DNA of 64,000 nt from Castor canadensis. Taxonomy: Eukaryota > Chordata > Mammalia > Rodentia > Castoridae. This document shows positions 19,695-31,252 of the stretch, in pieces. Position numbers and translations under genes: made by a program. Each line of letters begins with the position of its first letter. The first letter of the stretch is position 1. The DNA lies in NCBI RefSeq assembly GCF_047511655.1, contig NC_133398.1:38569638-38633637 (forward strand), written 5' to 3'. The notes beneath the pieces are model-generated. The model searched no databases. It saw only the letters and a program-made list of their open reading frames with translations, and had not been told where the DNA came from.

Positions 19695-19879
19695 TTTTCC
19701 TGTGTGGTACTAGGGTTTGAACTCAGGGCCTACACCTTGAGCCACTCCGCCAGCCCTTTTTAGTGATGGATTTTTTTCAAGATAGGGTCTCTCGAACTAT
19801 TTGCCCAGGCCGAACTGCAATCCTCTTGCTCTCTGCCTCTTAAGTAGCTAGGATTATAGGTGTACACCACCAAACGCAG
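19695..19879 (-). repeat. B1-ID composite SINE inside MER5A, target duplication
   Basis: Short-ID subtype flanked by a 16-bp perfect repeat (CCTAATTTGTATTTTT at 19679-19694 and 19880-19895), so it is the younger insertion. Confidence 0.88.
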
Positions 19880-19942
19880 CCTAATTTGTATTTTTAACAA
19901 GCTCCCCAGGTGATTCTGAAGCAGGACCACATTTGGAAACAA

Positions 19943-20689
19943 CCTAATACAATGTGACTCTATTATCTATGCACCCTCCCCCACCTCCAGGCCCATGCTG
20001 TCCCGCTTTTGATAAAACTTAAGAGATAGACTGTTGACTGTGTTCTTAGTCACTTCCACAGATGCAGGTAGGGAGATGGTGGAGTTAAAATTTAACATTT
20101 TCTAGTGCCAGGATCTAACTTCAGACCAGGTAAAAGCCAAGAAATCTTATCTCCTTGTTTTTGCCAGTCATGTTCCAAGAACGTCTGCCTCTTACCAGCA
20201 GGGGCATTCCATGCCCCGCTTAAGGTCACAGCCTATTGGAAAACCTCAGACTCAAGGCCCAATTATCTCTCCTTCTCCAGGCCCCTCAGATTCCAACCCC
20301 TCTCTTCTGTGAACCTAGGGATAAAATACCATCTCTTCATTCCCATTCCAACAGTGTCTCTATCTCCCATGTCTCTGCATCACCCCCCTCCCAAAAGCAA
20401 TCCCTGTCTCACAGGCCCAATATTTCTGTCACACCTGTGTCCTTTACCATCCCCATCCAGCTACATCTGTCCCAATCCACATTCTCCTCTCCAACTCCCT
20501 ATGGCTTCCTTGTCCCCTCATAAGCCATCCTTTCAGAAAACTATTGGCCTGCTGCTGGGTTTAGCAGCCTGGAACCAGGTAGACTTTCCAGTTCCGTCCT
20601 GGTAATCACAACTAGATGGTCTCAGTCCAATTTTAAACAAAGATTCTAAATTATAACCCAATAATTCTCCACACACCATACACCAGGAT
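19943..20689. other. Unique sequence
   Basis: A 166-codon frame at 20105-20605 is Pro/Ser-rich with no recognised domain. It lies in C-rich sequence and I do not call it a gene. Confidence 0.45.
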
Positions 20690-21491
20690 AAGTTCCAAGT
20701 GGATAAAAGATTTTAAATGTAAAAACTAAACTATGGGAATGATATCATACAAAATGGCAGAGTAAGAAGCCATCATTCTTTGGTGGAGGGTTGGTCCATC
20801 CATCAAAACAACTCCTGAGGTGAAAAAAGTGATTGAAGTCAGCTATCTCAGAACTCTGTAACTTGATTGGGCACTTCGGGGGTGAGAGAGTGCTTGATGA
20901 AAGGAGCAGCAGGTCTTTCATAAGAGAGCATAACGCATGAACTAGTTACCAGCTGACACTGTGGCAGGGTGGGCAATGAGAACCTTGTCCCCCCAAAATT
21001 TGGGGTTGTGGATTTTAGTTGGTATGGTATTTCTCTAAGGGACAGGCTTGCTTTGGTTTTAACCTTCTTGGGCTTCAGCTGCTTCCCCAACAAAAATATA
21101 TCAACAGATTAAAAAAACAGAACATTTTATTTAGGAGGTGGGGTGGAAAAAATATTTCTCAGGTCACTAGCTGACCACAAATATACAAAAGAGAAATTTC
21201 AATGACCCTATACAACAAAGAATTCACACTTTGCAAAATTACTTTGGAAAAGTCACAGATGAATGACACAGTCCTCAACAAGTAAACATCAGCAACTTCT
21301 AACAAGCATAAGAATTGAGTTTCCAAAGATTCCATATTATAATATTCAGAATGACCAGTTCTCAACAAAAAAGTACAAAGCCTAAAAGGAAATAGGAAAG
21401 TATAGACCATTTATAGGTAAAAAAGAATATGACAAACTATTCCAGACTAGCCCAGATATTGGGCATACTAAATGAAGACTTTAACTGTTTC

Positions 21492-21800
21492 AGGGATGAG
21501 CATGGTGGCACAAAAGTGTGGAGTCAGAGATCGGGAGAATCATGGTTCAAAGCCAGCCTGGGCAAAAAGTTAGTGAGACCCTTATCGTGGTCAACAAGCC
21601 CAGGTTGGTGATATATGCCTATAAGCCCCACTATGCAGGAGGCATAGGTAGAAAGATCAAAGTTCAAGGCCAATTGTGGGCAAAATGTGAGACCCTATCT
21701 AAAAAATAACTAAAACAAAAGGGAACTGGGGGCGTGGCTCAAGTGGTAGAGTGCACCTACCTAGCAAGAGTGAGTTTAAACCCCAGGACCACTAAAAAAA
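21492..21800 (+). repeat. Three-unit SINE (B1-like, B1-like, ID)
   Basis: The first B1-like unit ends at 'GAGACCCTTATC'. A second begins 'CCCAGGTTGGTGATATATGCC' and ends 'GAGACCCTATC'. An ID unit follows (GGCTCAAGTGGTAGAGTGCA). Confidence 0.75.
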
Positions 21801-21927
21801 TAAATAACTGTTTTAAATATGTTCAGTAGCTGAAGGAAACTTTGGGCAAAGAACTAAGGGAAATCTGGAAAACAGTAAAACTTTGGGCAAAGGCAATCTG
21901 GAAAACAGTGTATGAAAAAACTGGAAC

Positions 21928-22112
21928 AGCTTAGTGCAGTGGAGCATGCCTGTAATCACAACATTCAGGCGGTGAAGGCAGGAGGCTAGCCTGGGCTACA
22001 TAGCAAAACCCTGTCTCAGAAAAACAGAGTTGGGAGTGCAATGTAGTGGTAGAGTGCTTACCTAGTATATGCAAGGCCCTTAGTTCCATTCCCAGCATCC
22101 CAGCAATGAGAG
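21928..22112 (+). repeat. B1-ID SINE plus purine-rich tail
   Basis: A B1 unit is joined to a classical ID unit (GTAGTGGTAGAGTGCTTACC). The tail has become a G/A-rich run up to about 22180. Confidence 0.78.
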
Positions 22113-22489
22113 GTAGGGAGGAGAAGAAGAAAGAAAGGAGGAGAGGGGAGGGAAAGAGAGAGGGAGACAGGAAGGGAGAGACTCTTTCCCAATCACAATG
22201 GAATGACAATAGGGAAATTTATGGTTGAAATACTGCATGAAAACACTTTAAAGAACCAGAGGCAATAGAGCAAACTAATCCCAAAGATAATGGAAAGATG
22301 GAAACAGTACAGATTAAAACAGAGATAAAACAATAAAGAAAAATTAACAAAATCAGAAGTTGATTCTTTGAAAATACAACCAAATTGTCAAAACTTTATT
22401 TAGCTAAATTGAGGGAAAAAATGATTCAAATTATTAAAATTAGGAATGAAAGTGAGGACATCACTATCAATTTGACATAAATAAAAAGG

Positions 22490-22586
22490 TTTGCTGGGGC
22501 TGTGCCTCAAGTGGTAGAGGGCCTGCCTCATAAGCACAAGGTCCTGAGTTCAAACCCTAGTATCACCACCACCAACCACAACAAAG
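22490..22586 (+). repeat. ID-type SINE inside L1
   Basis: Single ID unit with an ACC-repeat-like tail. Confidence 0.85.
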
Positions 22587-23164
22587 GATTGTAAGAGAAT
22601 GCTATGATTAACTATATTCCAACAATTTGTATAGCCTAGATGAAATGGAAAATTCCCAACACACACAAACTACCAAAACTGACTAAAGAAATAGAAAATC
22701 TGAATAGATCTATAATAAGTAAGGAAATTGAATCAGTAATCTTTAAAAATCCTGAGAAAGAAAAGCTCAGTACTGATGGCTTCACTGGTGAATTCTATCA
22801 AATATTTAAAGAAGAGATAACATCACCCTTTCTTAAACTCTCCCAAAAAACTGAAGAGGAAGTAACACTCCCTAACTCACTCTTGACACCAAAGCTAGAT
22901 AAAAATACTACAAGAAAAGAAAGACACCAATATCCCTCACAAATATAAATGTAAAAATCCTCAACAAAATATTAGAAAACCAAATTCAGTAGCATATTAA
23001 AATAATAATATACCATGACCAAATGGGACTTATTCCCACAATGCAATGGTGGTACAAAATACTAAAAAAAATCAACTTTTAATATACCTCATCAAAGAAT
23101 GAAGGAAAAATACATAGTCATCTCACTTGATACAGAAAAAGCATTTGAAAAAAATCCAATAGCC

Positions 23165-23355
23165 TGGCTGAGCACCAGAGGCTCACATCTGTAATCCTAG
23201 CTACTTAGAAGGCAGAGATCAGGAGGCTTGGGATTTGAAGCCAGCGGAGGGCAAACAGTTTGCAAGAACCTATCTTGAAAAAATCCATCACAAAAAAGGG
23301 CTGGTTGAGTGGCTCAAGGTGTAGGCCCTGAATTCAAACCCCAGTACCACCAAAA
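23165..23355 (+). repeat. B1-ID composite SINE inside L1, target duplication
   Basis: Two-unit SINE of the short-ID subtype. An imperfect direct repeat (AAAATCCAATAGCCT / AAAATTCAGTAGCCT) flanks it. Confidence 0.85.
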
Positions 23356-23688
23356 CAACAACAAAAAAATTCAGTAGCCTTTCATGATTAAAAAAAGAAC
23401 CCTCAAACTAGAAATAGAAGGGAATTTTCTCAACATGATAAAGGCTATATATGAAAAGCCCACAGGTAACACCATAATTAGTGGGGAAGACTGAAAGATT
23501 TCCTCCTAATATAAGGAACAAGACAAGATAGAAGATGGCATCTTCTATTCAACATGGTGCTAGAAGTTCTAGCTAGAGCAATTAAGGCAAGAAAAAGAAA
23601 TAAATGGCATCCAAACTAGAAAGAAGTAAATTTGTCTCTATTCATGTATGAAAAATGATCTTATATGTAGAAAACCATAAAGAAACCA

Positions 23689-23713
23689 CACACACACACA
23701 CACACACACACAA
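23689..23713 (+). repeat. (CA)n microsatellite
   Basis: About 12 CA units inside the old L1. Confidence 0.95.
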
Positions 23714-24247
23714 ACTTGTTAAACTAAAGGAATTCATCAAAGTTTCAGGATACAAACCAATACCCAAAAATCAGTTGGATACCTTGCACTAGCAATGAAT
23801 GATTCTAAAAGGAAATTAAGAAAATAATTCCACTTAAAATAGCACCAAAAAGGACACTTAGGAATAAATTTAACTAAGAAGGTTAAGATTTGTACACTGA
23901 AAACTACAAAACAGTGCTTCTTAAAGAAGACCTAAATAAATGGAATCCTTTGTTCATGAATTGGAAGACAATATTACTCAGATGACAATACTATCTAAAG
24001 TGATCCACAGATCTCAATGCAATCTCTATTAAAATCCCATAGCATTTTTTTTCAGAAACAGAAAAATGCATCCTAAAATTCACATAGAACTTCAAGGAAA
24101 CCCAAACAGCCAAACAATCTTTAAAAAGAACAAAGATGGAGATTCACATCTCTTGGTTTCAAAACTTACTGCAACACTACAATGATCGAAACAGTGTGGC
24201 ACTGGCATAGGGGTAGACACACAGACCAATGCAACAGAATAAAGAAA

Positions 24248-24450
24248 CCAGGCCTGGTAAGGCACACCTGTAATTCCAACTACTTGGGAGGCAGAAGCAG
24301 GGAAGACTGAAAGTCTGAGGCAAGCCTAGGGGAAAGATGGTAAGATCCTGTCTCAAAAACAAAATATAAATAAAGGGCTGGAGTTGTAGCTCAAGTTGTA
24401 GAACATATGCATGAGGCTCTGGGTTCAATTCCCAGAAATAGAAAGAGAAA
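24248..24450 (+). repeat. B1-ID SINE inside L1
   Basis: Diverged B1 unit followed by a classical-type ID (GTAGCTCAAGTTGTAGAAC; GGGTTCAATTCCCAG). Confidence 0.75.
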
Positions 24451-24600
24451 ACACAGGAATGAATCTTCACACATATTGTCAGTTATTTTGAACAAGTTTG
24501 CAATCTTTTCAACAAGTGGTGCTGGAAAATGGGATATCCACATGCAAAAGAAGTTGGGCCTTACTTTATATACAAGACTTAACTAAAAAATCAGACCTAA

Positions 24601-24812
24601 GCCAAGCACTGGTGGCTCAGTGTAATCCTAGCTACTTGACAGGCTGAGACCAGGAGGATCTCAATTTGCCAACCTGGGCAAATAGTTCATGAGACCCCCA
24701 TCTCCAAAATAGTCTGAACAAAATAGACTGGAGATGTGACTCAAGGGGTAGAGCTCCTGCTTTGCAACTGCAATGTTCTGAGTTCAAACTCCAGTCACAC
24801 ACACACACACAA
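24601..24812 (+). repeat. B1-ID composite SINE inside L1
   Basis: Two-unit element of the subtype with 'CTCCTGCTTTGCAA' in its ID part. The tail has become a short (CA)n. Confidence 0.82.
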
Positions 24813-24980
24813 AATCATACCTAAATGTAAGAGTTAAAAAACTATACAACCCTTGAAATAAAACATAGGAGAACCTTCATATGCTTGGATTTGACAATGA
24901 TTTTTTAAATATGGCATCAAAAGCACAGGCATCAGGAGGAAAAAAGGAAAAGGTAAATTGAACTTCACAAAAATTGTAAA

Positions 24981-25347
24981 ATTCTGGCTCTGCTCTGCTT
25001 CCTGGCTGCATGTGAACAGCTCTGCTGTGCCACATGCTCCCACTGCCATGATGTTCTGCCTCATGACAGGCCCAGATACAGGGAACCAAATGATATAGAC
25101 TGAACCCTCTGAAGCCAAGACTCAGATGCCCAGTTTTGAAGAAAACTTGGAAAAGGGACTCACAAATCATGCCATGGTACATGGCACAGAAATGGCAGAA
25201 GGTACATGGGTCAGGTGTAAATGAGCAACAGCTATACCTTGAGATGTCCAAATTTATATTGGTCTGATTAAGGTCAATAGAGGCCAAACACTTCTCAGAA
25301 GCCTTCTTGCTGTCAACAAACTACCTCTGGAATAGAATTTCCATTTA
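24981..25347. other. Unassigned insertion within the old L1
   Basis: L1 similarity stops near 24980 and resumes near 25650. The sequence between, apart from the SINE that follows, includes 'ccatgatgttctgcctcatg', which recalls a dispersed rodent repeat that I cannot name with confidence. Confidence 0.3.
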
Positions 25348-25351
25348 AACC

Positions 25352-25582
25352 TGGGCCTGGCATTGGTGGCTCATGCCTATAATCCTAGCTACTTGGGAAG
25401 CTGAGATCAGGAGGATCTCAGTTCAAGACAAGCCCAGGCAAATAGTTCATAAGACCCACCCCCCCATCTCCAAAAATAATCAGAGCAAATGGATTGGAGG
25501 TGTCGTTCAAGCAGTACAGTGCCTCTTTGCAAGTGTAAAACCCTGAGTTCAAACTCCAGTCTCACCAAAAAACAACCAAACC
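25352..25582 (+). repeat. B1-ID composite SINE
   Basis: Same subtype as the element at 24601 ('CCTCTTTGCAAGTGT' ID part), with an A/C-rich tail. Confidence 0.82.
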
Positions 25583-25835
25583 TTGTTAAACTAAGAAGGG
25601 TTAGAAAGATGGGCTCACACATGCAAATGACACCACCAAAAAGAAATATCAATAAAAATCTGAAGGCAAAGTTTAAAAAACTTTTTTATTTTGCTCATCA
25701 AAGGACACTATTAACAGAATAATTTTTAAAAAATAATAAAGTGGGAGGAAACATTTGCAAATCATATATCTGATAAGTGTGTATTATTGAAGATATATAA
25801 AGAACACTTACAATTCAATAATGGGTTGCTGGAAA

Positions 25836-26099
25836 GAGAGGGACAGTGTAGAGCCTGGAGCACAGTAAGGAAGCACAGTGTTCCAGGGGAGAAGCAGCAA
25901 GGCTTGCGCCCAGATGGGGCTGGAAATAGAAGGAAAGGCCTCATGGATTCAACTGCTGTTGAGGAGGTAGAGTCAGGCAGCTGGGGAATTGATTGGTTGT
26001 GTGTTTTTAGTTTGGGCATTAGAGGGTTGGGCACAAGCATAGGACCAGATTTCAGGAAGGAAAGGGAGGGGGAGTAAGGGAACTGAAAGTCTCTGAATG
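25836..26099 (+). promoter_or_regulatory. CCL21 upstream region
   Basis: Unique, purine-rich sequence just upstream of the TATA region (GGAAGGAAAGGGAGGGGG near 26054-26072). It is the likely proximal promoter by position. I cannot assign specific factor sites. Confidence 0.45.
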
Positions 26100-26109
26100 C
26101 ATAAATAGG
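26100..26109 (+). promoter_or_regulatory. TATA region of CCL21
   Basis: CATAAATAGG lies 94 bases before the CCL21 start codon. This spacing fits a transcription start near 26130 and a short 5' UTR. The same ten bases occur upstream of CCL19. Confidence 0.75.
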
Positions 26110-26202
26110 CAGAGGGCCAGTCCCAGCCCACACACAGACCCCAACTTGCAGCTGTCCATCTCGCTCACAACTCTGGACTCATCCTCATCCTCAGCCACGG
26201 CC

Positions 26203-26882
26203 ATGGCTCAGATGCTGGTTCTGAGCCCCCTTATCCTGGTCCTGGCCTTCTGCATCCCTCAAATCCAAGGTACCAAGGAGGGAGGAGCTTTAGCTAGGAG
26301 AAAGGGGTTGGAGAGACCTGAGCAAGAGCTCATAAGCAACCCCTGGCTCCCTGTGAACCCCACTCTACAGGCAGTGATGGAGGTGCTCAGGACTGCTGCC
26401 TCAAGTACAGCCAAAAGAAGATTCCCTACAACATTGTCCGCAGCTACCGGAAGCAAGAACCAAGCTTAGGCTGCCCCATCCCAGCGATCCTGTGAGTGGA
26501 CAAAAGGGAGGTGGATATAGGCGCAAGGGGAGTTGGGATGAGTGGGGAAGGCATGGCAGGCAAAACTAAGAAGACTTACTAACCTCCAATCCCCAGGTTC
26601 TCGCCCCGGAAGCGGTCTCAGCCAGAGCTGTGTGCAGACCCTAAGGAGGACTGGGTGCAGAAGCTGATGCAGCGTCTGGCCAAATCACCAGCCCCACCAA
26701 AACCAGATCAGGGTTGTAGGAAGAACAGGGGAGCCTCCAAATCTGGAAAGAAAGGAAAAGGCTGTAAGAGGTAAGAAAGATGAAGGGACATGGGAGGAGA
26801 ATGTGGGAGCTTCGATCAGCCCCACACATACCTCTTCTGTCCTCCCAGGACTAAGCAGACACAAACCCCAAAAGGACCATAG
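26203..26882 (+). CDS. CCL21: CCL21, C-C motif chemokine 21 (SLC, 6Ckine)
   Basis: Four exons: 26203-26269, 26371-26491, 26597-26770 and 26849-26882. All introns are GT-AG, and the product is 131 residues ending TPKGP. A signal peptide covers residues 1-23 (MAQMLVLSPLILVLAF...IQG); the mature protein starts SDGGAQDCC. Chemokine cysteines are C31-C32, C57 and C75, with the motif DCCL. The extra pair C103 and C119, in a Lys/Arg/Gly-rich tail, defines 6Ckine and gives heparan sulphate binding. CCL21 is secreted by lymphatic endothelium and stromal cells and signals through CCR7 to draw naive T cells and dendritic cells into lymphoid organs. Compared with human as I remember it, the tail lacks three residues (SKG) just before the last cysteine. 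The start codon has a strong context (GGCCATGG). A longer frame through exon 1 and intron 1 is only a shadow. One copy is present here, whereas mouse has several. Confidence 0.97.
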
Positions 26883-27260
26883 TCCAGTGACCAACCTGGA
26901 GCCCAGGAAGCCCCTACCAACCTCACCAGGACTTGGAGCCCCAATGCAAGGGGCAAGAAGGGGGCTAGAAGAGAGGAAGGACTCAGGAGCCCCAGAGCAG
27001 TCACACACAGCCCCCTGCTGGCCTCATTACACCCCATTTCCTGCTTCAACCATTCTATCTGCATTTCCATCTTGACCTTGTATGGCTGAGTTGCCCATGC
27101 TGGACCAGGTCCAGAGAGGCAGAAGAAAGAAAGTCTCCCAGGGAGTGAGGGAGGAGACAGCAGGACTGTCCCCTTTGGGAGGTCACCCAGGATCCAAGAC
27201 CTGTCCCTGCTCCCCATTGCACTCTACCTTTCCCTTGTAAATGTGATTTATACCTAAGTG

Positions 27261-27266
27261 AATAAA
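27261..27266 (+). terminator. CCL21 polyadenylation signal
   Basis: AATAAA lies 379 bases after the CCL21 stop codon and is followed by a T/G-rich stretch (TGTTCTTGTGTGTTGG at about 27293) suitable as a downstream element. Confidence 0.85.
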
Positions 27267-27520
27267 AAGTTATTCCAGCCTCTATTCAAATACCTGTTCT
27301 TGTGTGTTGGTATTCACAGAGAAGTCAATGTCACTACTGGGTGGGGTCACATACTCCGGGGTCCCGGGTAAGAACCCAGGACCGTGAATTCTATGTTCCT
27401 ACCTTTCCCAACAGTTTCACTGTTTGCCAGGTGCTCAACCCCTGGGCAGTTGCAGAGAGGCTGATAGGCAGGGTGGTACCTGGTCTCTGAGGAATCTCTG
27501 CCACCAGAGCACCAGTGCTT

Positions 27521-27537
27521 ATACACACACACACACA

Positions 27538-27587
<50 letters not shown>
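27521..27587 (+). repeat. (CA)n microsatellite
   Basis: More than 30 CA units with one TA interruption, shortly downstream of CCL21. It is likely to be polymorphic. Confidence 0.97.
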
Positions 27588-27719
27588 ATGGCTCTGCAGG
27601 TCTCTGGAACCCTTAAGAGATTCCTTCCCTAATTCTATTCAGCACTCTCTTACTCCAGAAGTGTCCTGAGATCTTTCCCCGAGATCTACCAGGGACCGCC
27701 CCCCTTTCCTTGGGACCTC

Positions 27720-28390
27720 TAAGTATAAAGGTCCCCAAGAGTGATACTGTAGCCTGGGACCCTAGTAGTGCAGGAAAACCCAAGTTCTACTGTTATTAGA
27801 ACTAGCAGTGCTCCTGGGAGGAGGTCTCCAAAAGGGAGGAGGCCTCCACCTGGCCCTTGGGTACCACGTTTGTGATGTCACAGAAAAGAATTTAAGGACA
27901 CATCAAGGTAGAGACCAAGAAAGTTTATTAGTAAATCAAAGCAAAAGAAAGGTGGAAAAATAATCACAGCCCAGATATGGGGGCGGGCACATCTTATAAC
28001 AAGTGCAATTAATGTTTTTTAACACCAAGGTATTTATGGTGAAAAAGTGGGTCAGGGGTTGGCTTGAATTTACCTTAAGAAAAGTGCTTCCCTTTGTTCT
28101 GACACCTGGTGCAATTAGTTGCTTTTGCTGTTTCACTGTCTTATCAATTGGGCCCAAAGTTGCAAAGGTTAGCCCACTCATTACATTTGGGTCATGATGA
28201 CATAGATGTTTGAAAATCCCTTAAACAAAGGCTGGGTCCTGTCAGATGCTGCCTTCAAGACAGCTGTCCATCCTTGCAATAAGTATTTTACTTTGTAGCC
28301 ACTTTTTGTGCCAAGAGGAGTCATTTTTTCGGGTGTTTTTCCCAGGATAAATGTCTTTCTTTAAGATAACCTTGTCAGTTCTCACAGCAT
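27720..28390 (-). mobile_element. Probable solo LTR fossil (ERV-type)
   Basis: Read on the minus strand, the segment could start TGTGAGAACTGACAAGG. It carries an AATAAA signal followed by CTTTCTTGGTCTC in the position of an R/U5 boundary. No internal viral region was recognised. Family and exact ends are uncertain, and the element looks old and solitary. Confidence 0.35.
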
Positions 28391-30270
28391 ACTAGTTATT
28401 TTTGGGCAAGTGGACAAGGTCAGAGGGAGAAAGATACTGTGTGTCCCTTTTTTTTTTTTCCTAAATGTTGCAGCTTGTTGAGGAATATAAGGCTTAAATC
28501 AAAGAAAGCAATATCTATGTTTTTAATAGAGCTATTTCTGGCTGCTGTTTCCCATGCCTCAATTTCTCTGATCTATTCTACCTCACTACCGGAACTTACC
28601 CTAGGCACATTCCCAATCCCAGAACTCTCTCAGAGCCCTCATCCTCTCTCAAAGATACAAGCGAATCCCCTTCTGCCCTTTTCAATAAAGCTTGGTGCCC
28701 TAGCCTTTCCCTTTGTTTAACGAGGCTGTTGGGATCTCTTCCTATTCCTGTCTGGGCTCCTCAATGACCTCAGCTTCCTTCCAGTTAGGAAAGCCTCCTC
28801 CCCTTTCCTGTTTTTCCTCCTTTCTCCCTTTGGAGAGGCATGTGAGGTGCTGATCGAGGCTCCCATCATCTCCCTCCTCTATCCCTTCAGCTTCCTTACC
28901 TCTTGGAGCCCTTTCCTTTCTTTCCAGGCTTGGAGGCTTGGACCCAGTTTACTCAAGCTCGTTTAAACTCTTGAAGCCAAGGAGCAAATCTCCGGGGCAG
29001 GTTTTAGAAGCCCAAGATTCAGACAAATTATTCTCCAATTCAAGAAGATTCTAGCTGGTTCTCCTCTATCTCTACCTTCTCATAGACCTCCTATTCCCCA
29101 GGCAGGGAGAAAGACCATTGACTAGATGAGGTGATGTGGGAAAGAGAGGGGACAGATCCAGGAAGAAGGATAAGGAAGGCAGGGACCTAGGAAATAAGTT
29201 GCCATGCCCCCACCTTATCTTTCCACAGAACCTGAGTATGCCATGGCATTTACCTCTTACCAAAAAATCATTACAGTATCCACGCCTCACGCCTCTTAGG
29301 GTGGGTGAAGACAGGGCCTCTCCCTACTGACCCCTGTATCAGGTGTGATCTTAGCATGCAAACTTGGAGAGACAAGAAATACTGCATTTTAAAAGGTCCT
29401 TTAGATGAAACTAATTCCTACTCCAAGCTCCTGCACTAGAATGCTGGTGAAAACTTCAACATCAGGTGCTCTTATGGAATCCTGTCTGCCAAAGGCTACC
29501 TAAGGTCATAGAGACACCAATACCCAAGGAAGGCCTCCTACCTACCCTCCTCCACAACACCATCCTATCATTGGACACCACCAATGGATACTGTGATCCC
29601 TGTAGTCCCAGCAGGTAATGTGTCTTCAGATCTTGCCAAATTTGAAATATGGAAATTCAGATATGAGAGTCTCTAGGCTCAGACCTAGCCTCCCTGCCAC
29701 ACCCTCAAAGCCATATACTCAGAGTCCTGTCACTTGTTCCATCACAGCCAGGGATTACAGCCCAGTGTCCATGCTGGCCAGGCCTCACACCAATCCCCTC
29801 CACAGCCCCTGTGGGGTCTAACCTCTTCCCAGGTTTACTTTAGACTTTCACAAAAGGCAGAAAGGCCCTTGACATCAGGATGCCTCTACTCTCTGCTCTG
29901 TCAAAACTCTTGCCTGCTCTAAAGTGAGAGGAAAAACAGGCAAAACAAACAAAACTTCATAGCTCACCAAATTATTCTGCCACATTTGCATGCCTGGGTA
30001 TTTGCCTCCAGCCCTGTTTTGAGTAGGCATGCCAACTATTATTTATGTCATCAGATGAATGGCCACTCTCCTTGTCTGTCTTCATCTTTAACAATGTTAT
30101 TCTGCTTTATCTTCTTCCCATAAAACACATAATTTTAAGATATCACATAACAAATACTTTTTAAAAAATATCCAAAAGTACCAAAATCTTCTGAACACCA
30201 CCAATCTCTACAACTTTTCACTCTTAAGCTATCTCTTATAGGACATAGTACCATATGTCCAAAAAATCTG
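28391..30270. other. Unique sequence between CCL21 and CCL19
   Basis: No repeat or exon is recognised. Frames are short. One AATAAA at about 28684 has no gene attached to it that I can see. Confidence 0.45.
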
Positions 30271-30281
30271 CTTATACCTAT

Positions 30282-30418
30282 TTCTTTTTTCTTTTTTTCT
30301 TTTTTGTTGTTGCTTATTGTTTTGAGACAGGATTTCACTATGTAACCCAGGCTAGCCTTGAATTTGCAGTCCTTCAACCTCAGTCTCCCTGAGTGCTGGG
30401 ATTACAGACACAACACTT
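30282..30418 (-). repeat. B1-type SINE
   Basis: Reversed B1 (TTTTGAGACAGGATTTCAC ... GTGCTGGGATTACAG) with a T/C-rich reversed tail. Confidence 0.87.
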
Positions 30419-30701
30419 ATCTTACTTCTACCTATTTCTTGATTTATTTAGATAAGTCAAGTGTTAGCAATTGCCTTCCTATTATAAAAAGTGAAGATTT
30501 AGCTCTCTTATCAACCCTCATCTTCTGTTACTCCATCCTCTAAATGCAAATACCATGACCACAACATTTAGATCATGATCAGTTTACATTATTATAGCTA
30601 TGTAAATATGGTTCACTACAGAACAAATTAGTGTAGTATGCTTACTTTCTGTTTTTCTTAAAGATTTGAAAGGCTCTTCCCTTTTACAAAATTATTTCCA
30701 T

Positions 30702-30815
30702 TTTTGTTTATTGAGACAAGTCTCATTATATAGCCTAGTCTTGCCTCGAATTCTCAATCTTCCTGCCTCAGCCTCCCAACTGCTGAAATTATAGGCCTCT
30801 ACACCATGTCTGGCT
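30702..30815 (-). repeat. B1-type SINE
   Basis: Diverged reversed B1 (GAGACAAGTCTCATTATATAG ... CTGCTGAAATTATAGG). Confidence 0.8.
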
Positions 30816-30908
30816 TAATATCTCCATCTTGACTTTATCATAGCTTTTAAATTCCTTCATCATATGAGGTATATTAAAGACCCAATGTTTAAAATATATG
30901 TAAAAGAA

Positions 30909-31218
30909 GTCTGGCACCAGTGGCTCATGTGTGTGATGCCAGCTACTTGGGAGGATCATGGTTCCAGGCCAGCCATGGGGAAAAAAAGTTTGTGAGACCC
31001 CATTTCAATGGAAAAAAAAGGCTGGCATGGTGGCATATGCCTGTCATCCCAGTGGCAGTGGGAAGTTTAAAATAGGAGGATGACTGTCCAGGCCAATCTG
31101 AGCAAAAATAAACAAGACCCTATCTCTAAAATAATCAGAGCAAAAAGGGCTGGAGTTATGGCTCAAGCACCTGTTTCACAACTACAAAGCCCTGAGTTCA
31201 AGCCTCTGTATAGCAAAA
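30909..31218 (+). repeat. Three-unit SINE
   Basis: Unit 1 ends 'GAGACCCCATTTC'. Unit 2 starts 'GCTGGCATGGTGGCATATGCC'. The third is an ID part with 'GTTATGGCTCAAGC'. The tail continues into a TG run. Confidence 0.77.
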
Positions 31219-31252
31219 AAATGTGTGTGTATGTGTGTATGTGTGTGTGTGT
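31219..31252 (+). repeat. (TG)n microsatellite
   Basis: Imperfect TG/TATG repeat derived from the tail of the SINE before it. Confidence 0.9.

Larger units (their letters stand above)
19362..19942 (+). mobile_element. MER5A-like hAT DNA transposon fossil, split by SINEs
   Basis: The left part (19362-19473) has 'ggaattacctgg', 'cttgttaaaaatacag' and 'tctattctgagattt'. The right part (19886-19942) has 'aacaagctccccaggtgatt' and 'gaccacatttgg'. Together these match a MER5A element in order, with two SINEs inserted between them. It is non-autonomous and very old. Confidence 0.72.
20690..25835 (+). mobile_element. Old L1 LINE, broken and interrupted
   Basis: Pieces of a mammalian L1 occur in order. 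A 5'/ORF1-like part spans about 21120-21910 ('caaggaactaagggaaatc'-type ORF1 linker sequence). ORF2-like parts span 22240-24600 (for example 22640-22948, encoding DGFTGEFYQIFKEEI of the reverse transcriptase region). A 3' ORF2 part continues at 24820-24980 and 25650-25835. Many stops and indels plus at least eight SINE insertions show age. A 20690-20745 piece resembles ORF2 3' sequence and may be a separate fragment. Confidence 0.68.

Noticed and set aside
20105-20605. A 166-codon frame as a gene
   Set aside because: Pro/Ser-rich low-complexity translation of C-rich DNA with no recognised family or splice support.
26146-26469. A 107-codon frame through CCL21 exon 1 and intron 1
   Set aside because: It uses another reading frame in exon 2 and ignores clear GT-AG splice sites.
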